DNA of 38,701 nucleotides from BS750m-G62 sp964577175. Its GTDB lineage: Bacteria; Planctomycetota; Phycisphaerae; FEN-1346. Position numbers and translations under genes: made by a program. Numbering within the stretch: position 1 is the first letter of the stretch; the number at the start of each line of letters is the position of its first letter. The notes under the pieces are model-generated. The model saw only the letters and a program-made list of their open reading frames with translations. It was not told the DNA's origin and searched no databases. The stretch is taken from NCBI GenBank assembly GCA_964577175.1, contig CAZNYC010000025.1, forward strand, positions 1-38,701, in the 5' to 3' direction. Shown here in pieces: positions 37,846 to 38,701 of the stretch.

Positions 37846-38701
37846 ATGGCATCCAACGAACGTTTTACGCGACGCCCCGCGCGCACCGTCCACGTCGGCG
37901 CCGTTCCGATGGGCGGGGAGCACCCGGTGACCGTCCAGTCGATGACGACGACGCACACGCGCGACGCGGGGGCGACGCTCGCGCAGATTCGCCGCCTCGC
38001 CGACGCCGGGTGCGACATCATCCGCGTGGCGGTGCCCGCGCCGCCGGACGCCGACGCCCTGCCGGAGATCGTGGCGGCCTCGCCGCTGCCCGTCGTGGCG
38101 GACATCCACTTCTCGACCGGCCTGGCGCTCGCGGCCCTGGACGCGGGCGCCCAGAAGATCCGCCTCAACCCCGGCAACATCGACGACCCGGACGGTCTGC
38201 GGCAGGTGCTCGCGCTGGCCGGCGAGAGGGGCGTGCCGGTCCGCTTCGGCGTCAACTCCGGCAGCGTCCGGACGGCCCATGCGGAGCGCGAGGGCGAGGA
38301 CCTCGCGCGCCTCATGGTGGACGTGCTGTCGGAATGGGTTGCCCTGGCCGAGGCCGAGGGGTTCACCCGTCTCGTCCTGTCGGCGAAGGCTTCCGACGCC
38401 CCGACGACCATCGCCGCCTACCGGCTGCTGGCGGAGGCAACCGACCTGCCGCTGCACCTCGGCATCACGGCGGCGGGCCCGATGGAAGAGGCTCGGACGC
38501 GGGCGGGCATCGTCCTGGGCACGCTGCTCGCCGAGGGCATCGGCGACACGGTCCGCGTCAGCCTGACGGGCGACCCGGTGCAGGAGGTGGCGATCGGCCG
38601 GGAGATTCTGACGGAACTCGGCCTGGCGCCGCGGCGGGGGGTGCGGATCATCTCGTGCCCGACGTGCGGCCGGTGCCAGGTGGACCTCGTGCGCCTGGCC
38701 G
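37846..38701 (+). CDS. ispG: 4-hydroxy-3-methylbut-2-en-1-yl diphosphate synthase IspG (5' part, runs off the window)
   Basis: Iron-sulfur enzyme of the non-mevalonate isoprenoid pathway that reduces methylerythritol cyclodiphosphate. The visible ~285 residues read RTVHVGAVPMGGEHPVTVQS, then MTTTHTRD, GCDIIRVAVP, PVVADIHFS, KIRLNPGNI, RFGVNSGSV, LHLGITAAGPM and RVSLTGDPV, all IspG landmarks, and reach SCPTCGRCQVDL, which holds the first two Cys ligands of the [4Fe-4S] cluster. The third Cys and Glu lie beyond the edge. ATG 37846 fits the family start; an in-frame ATG at 37810 would add 12 residues. Neither has a clear Shine-Dalgarno. Divergent from nikR. Confidence 0.95.
   Translation, partial: MASNERFTRRPARTVHVGAVPMGGEHPVTVQSMTTTHTRDAGATLAQIRRLADAGCDIIRVAVPAPPDADALPEIVAASPLPVVADIHFSTGLALAALDAGAQKIRLNPGNIDDPDGLRQVLALAGERGVPVRFGVNSGSVRTAHAEREGEDLARLMVDVLSEWVALAEAEGFTRLVLSAKASDAPTTIAAYRLLAEATDLPLHLGITAAGPMEEARTRAGIVLGTLLAEGIGDTVRVSLTGDPVQEVAIGREILTELGLAPRRGVRIISCPTCGRCQVDLVRLA

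Overview
The window is a gene-dense, very GC-rich stretch of a Gram-negative-type bacterial chromosome with no phage, plasmid or insertion-sequence genes. Organism (inference): a Planctomycetota bacterium, probably Phycisphaerae-like, is the best fit. This rests on the GC-rich codon use, an enlarged OppB carrying repeated D-L-G...W-x-x-W-W motifs of a kind seen in planctomycete HEAT-repeat-like proteins, a secreted DUF3352-like protein, an AP-endonuclease-2-type sugar phosphate isomerase, and a type IV pilus cluster with large beta-helix pseudopilin-like proteins. No rRNA is present to settle it.

Layout. (1) 73-2610: trpC (-), then yjbQ (+) and a CPBP-family membrane protease (+). (2) 12855 down to 2735, minus strand: dapF-oppA-oppB-oppC-(203-nt gap)-oppD-oppF-secreted DUF3352-like gene, mostly overlapping or a few bases apart, so one transcription unit for oligopeptide (possibly murein-peptide) uptake. 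(3) 13085-13918 sugar phosphate isomerase/epimerase (+), and a PHP-domain phosphoesterase (-, 14069-14947). (4) 15476-27150, plus strand: a type IV pilus / type II secretion-like operon, pilM-pilN-pilO-pilP/gspC-like-pilB-pilT-pilC-pilV-like-two tandem PilX-like beta-helix proteins-pilW-like, preceded by a 528-nt non-coding region full of inverted repeats. (5) 31854 down to 27274, minus strand: thrS-infC-rpmI-rplT-pheS, without pheT. (6) An inositol-monophosphatase-family gene and a methyltransferase (-). (7) 37496 down to 34429, minus strand: nikR-cbiM-PDGLE-cbiQ-cbiO, an ECF-type nickel/cobalt importer with its own Ni-responsive repressor; a NikR-like operator sits on a good promoter. (8) ispG (+), running off the right edge.

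The most unusual content lies between genes and inside two proteins. The gaps are filled with at least five families of short palindromic repeats: hairpins with variable but fully complementary 9-bp arms around a near-constant CAAG(A) loop, a ~70-bp two-hairpin element present twice in opposite orientation, ~52-bp GCGCGG-YGGGT palindromes (one copy lies inside the oppA reading frame), ~100-bp GTCATTCTGAGG...CCTCAGAATGAC elements, and GGGAGAGGG hairpins. The periplasmic loop of OppB carries five W-x-x-W-W repeats. The pilus operon ends in a tandem duplicated pair of beta-helix pilin-like proteins and a PilW-like protein interrupted by a DUF4114-like insertion.

All calls come from reading the sequence; no database search was run. 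Start codons were chosen by Shine-Dalgarno spacing, overlap with the upstream gene and family N-termini; where my start differs from the longest open frame, the entry says so.
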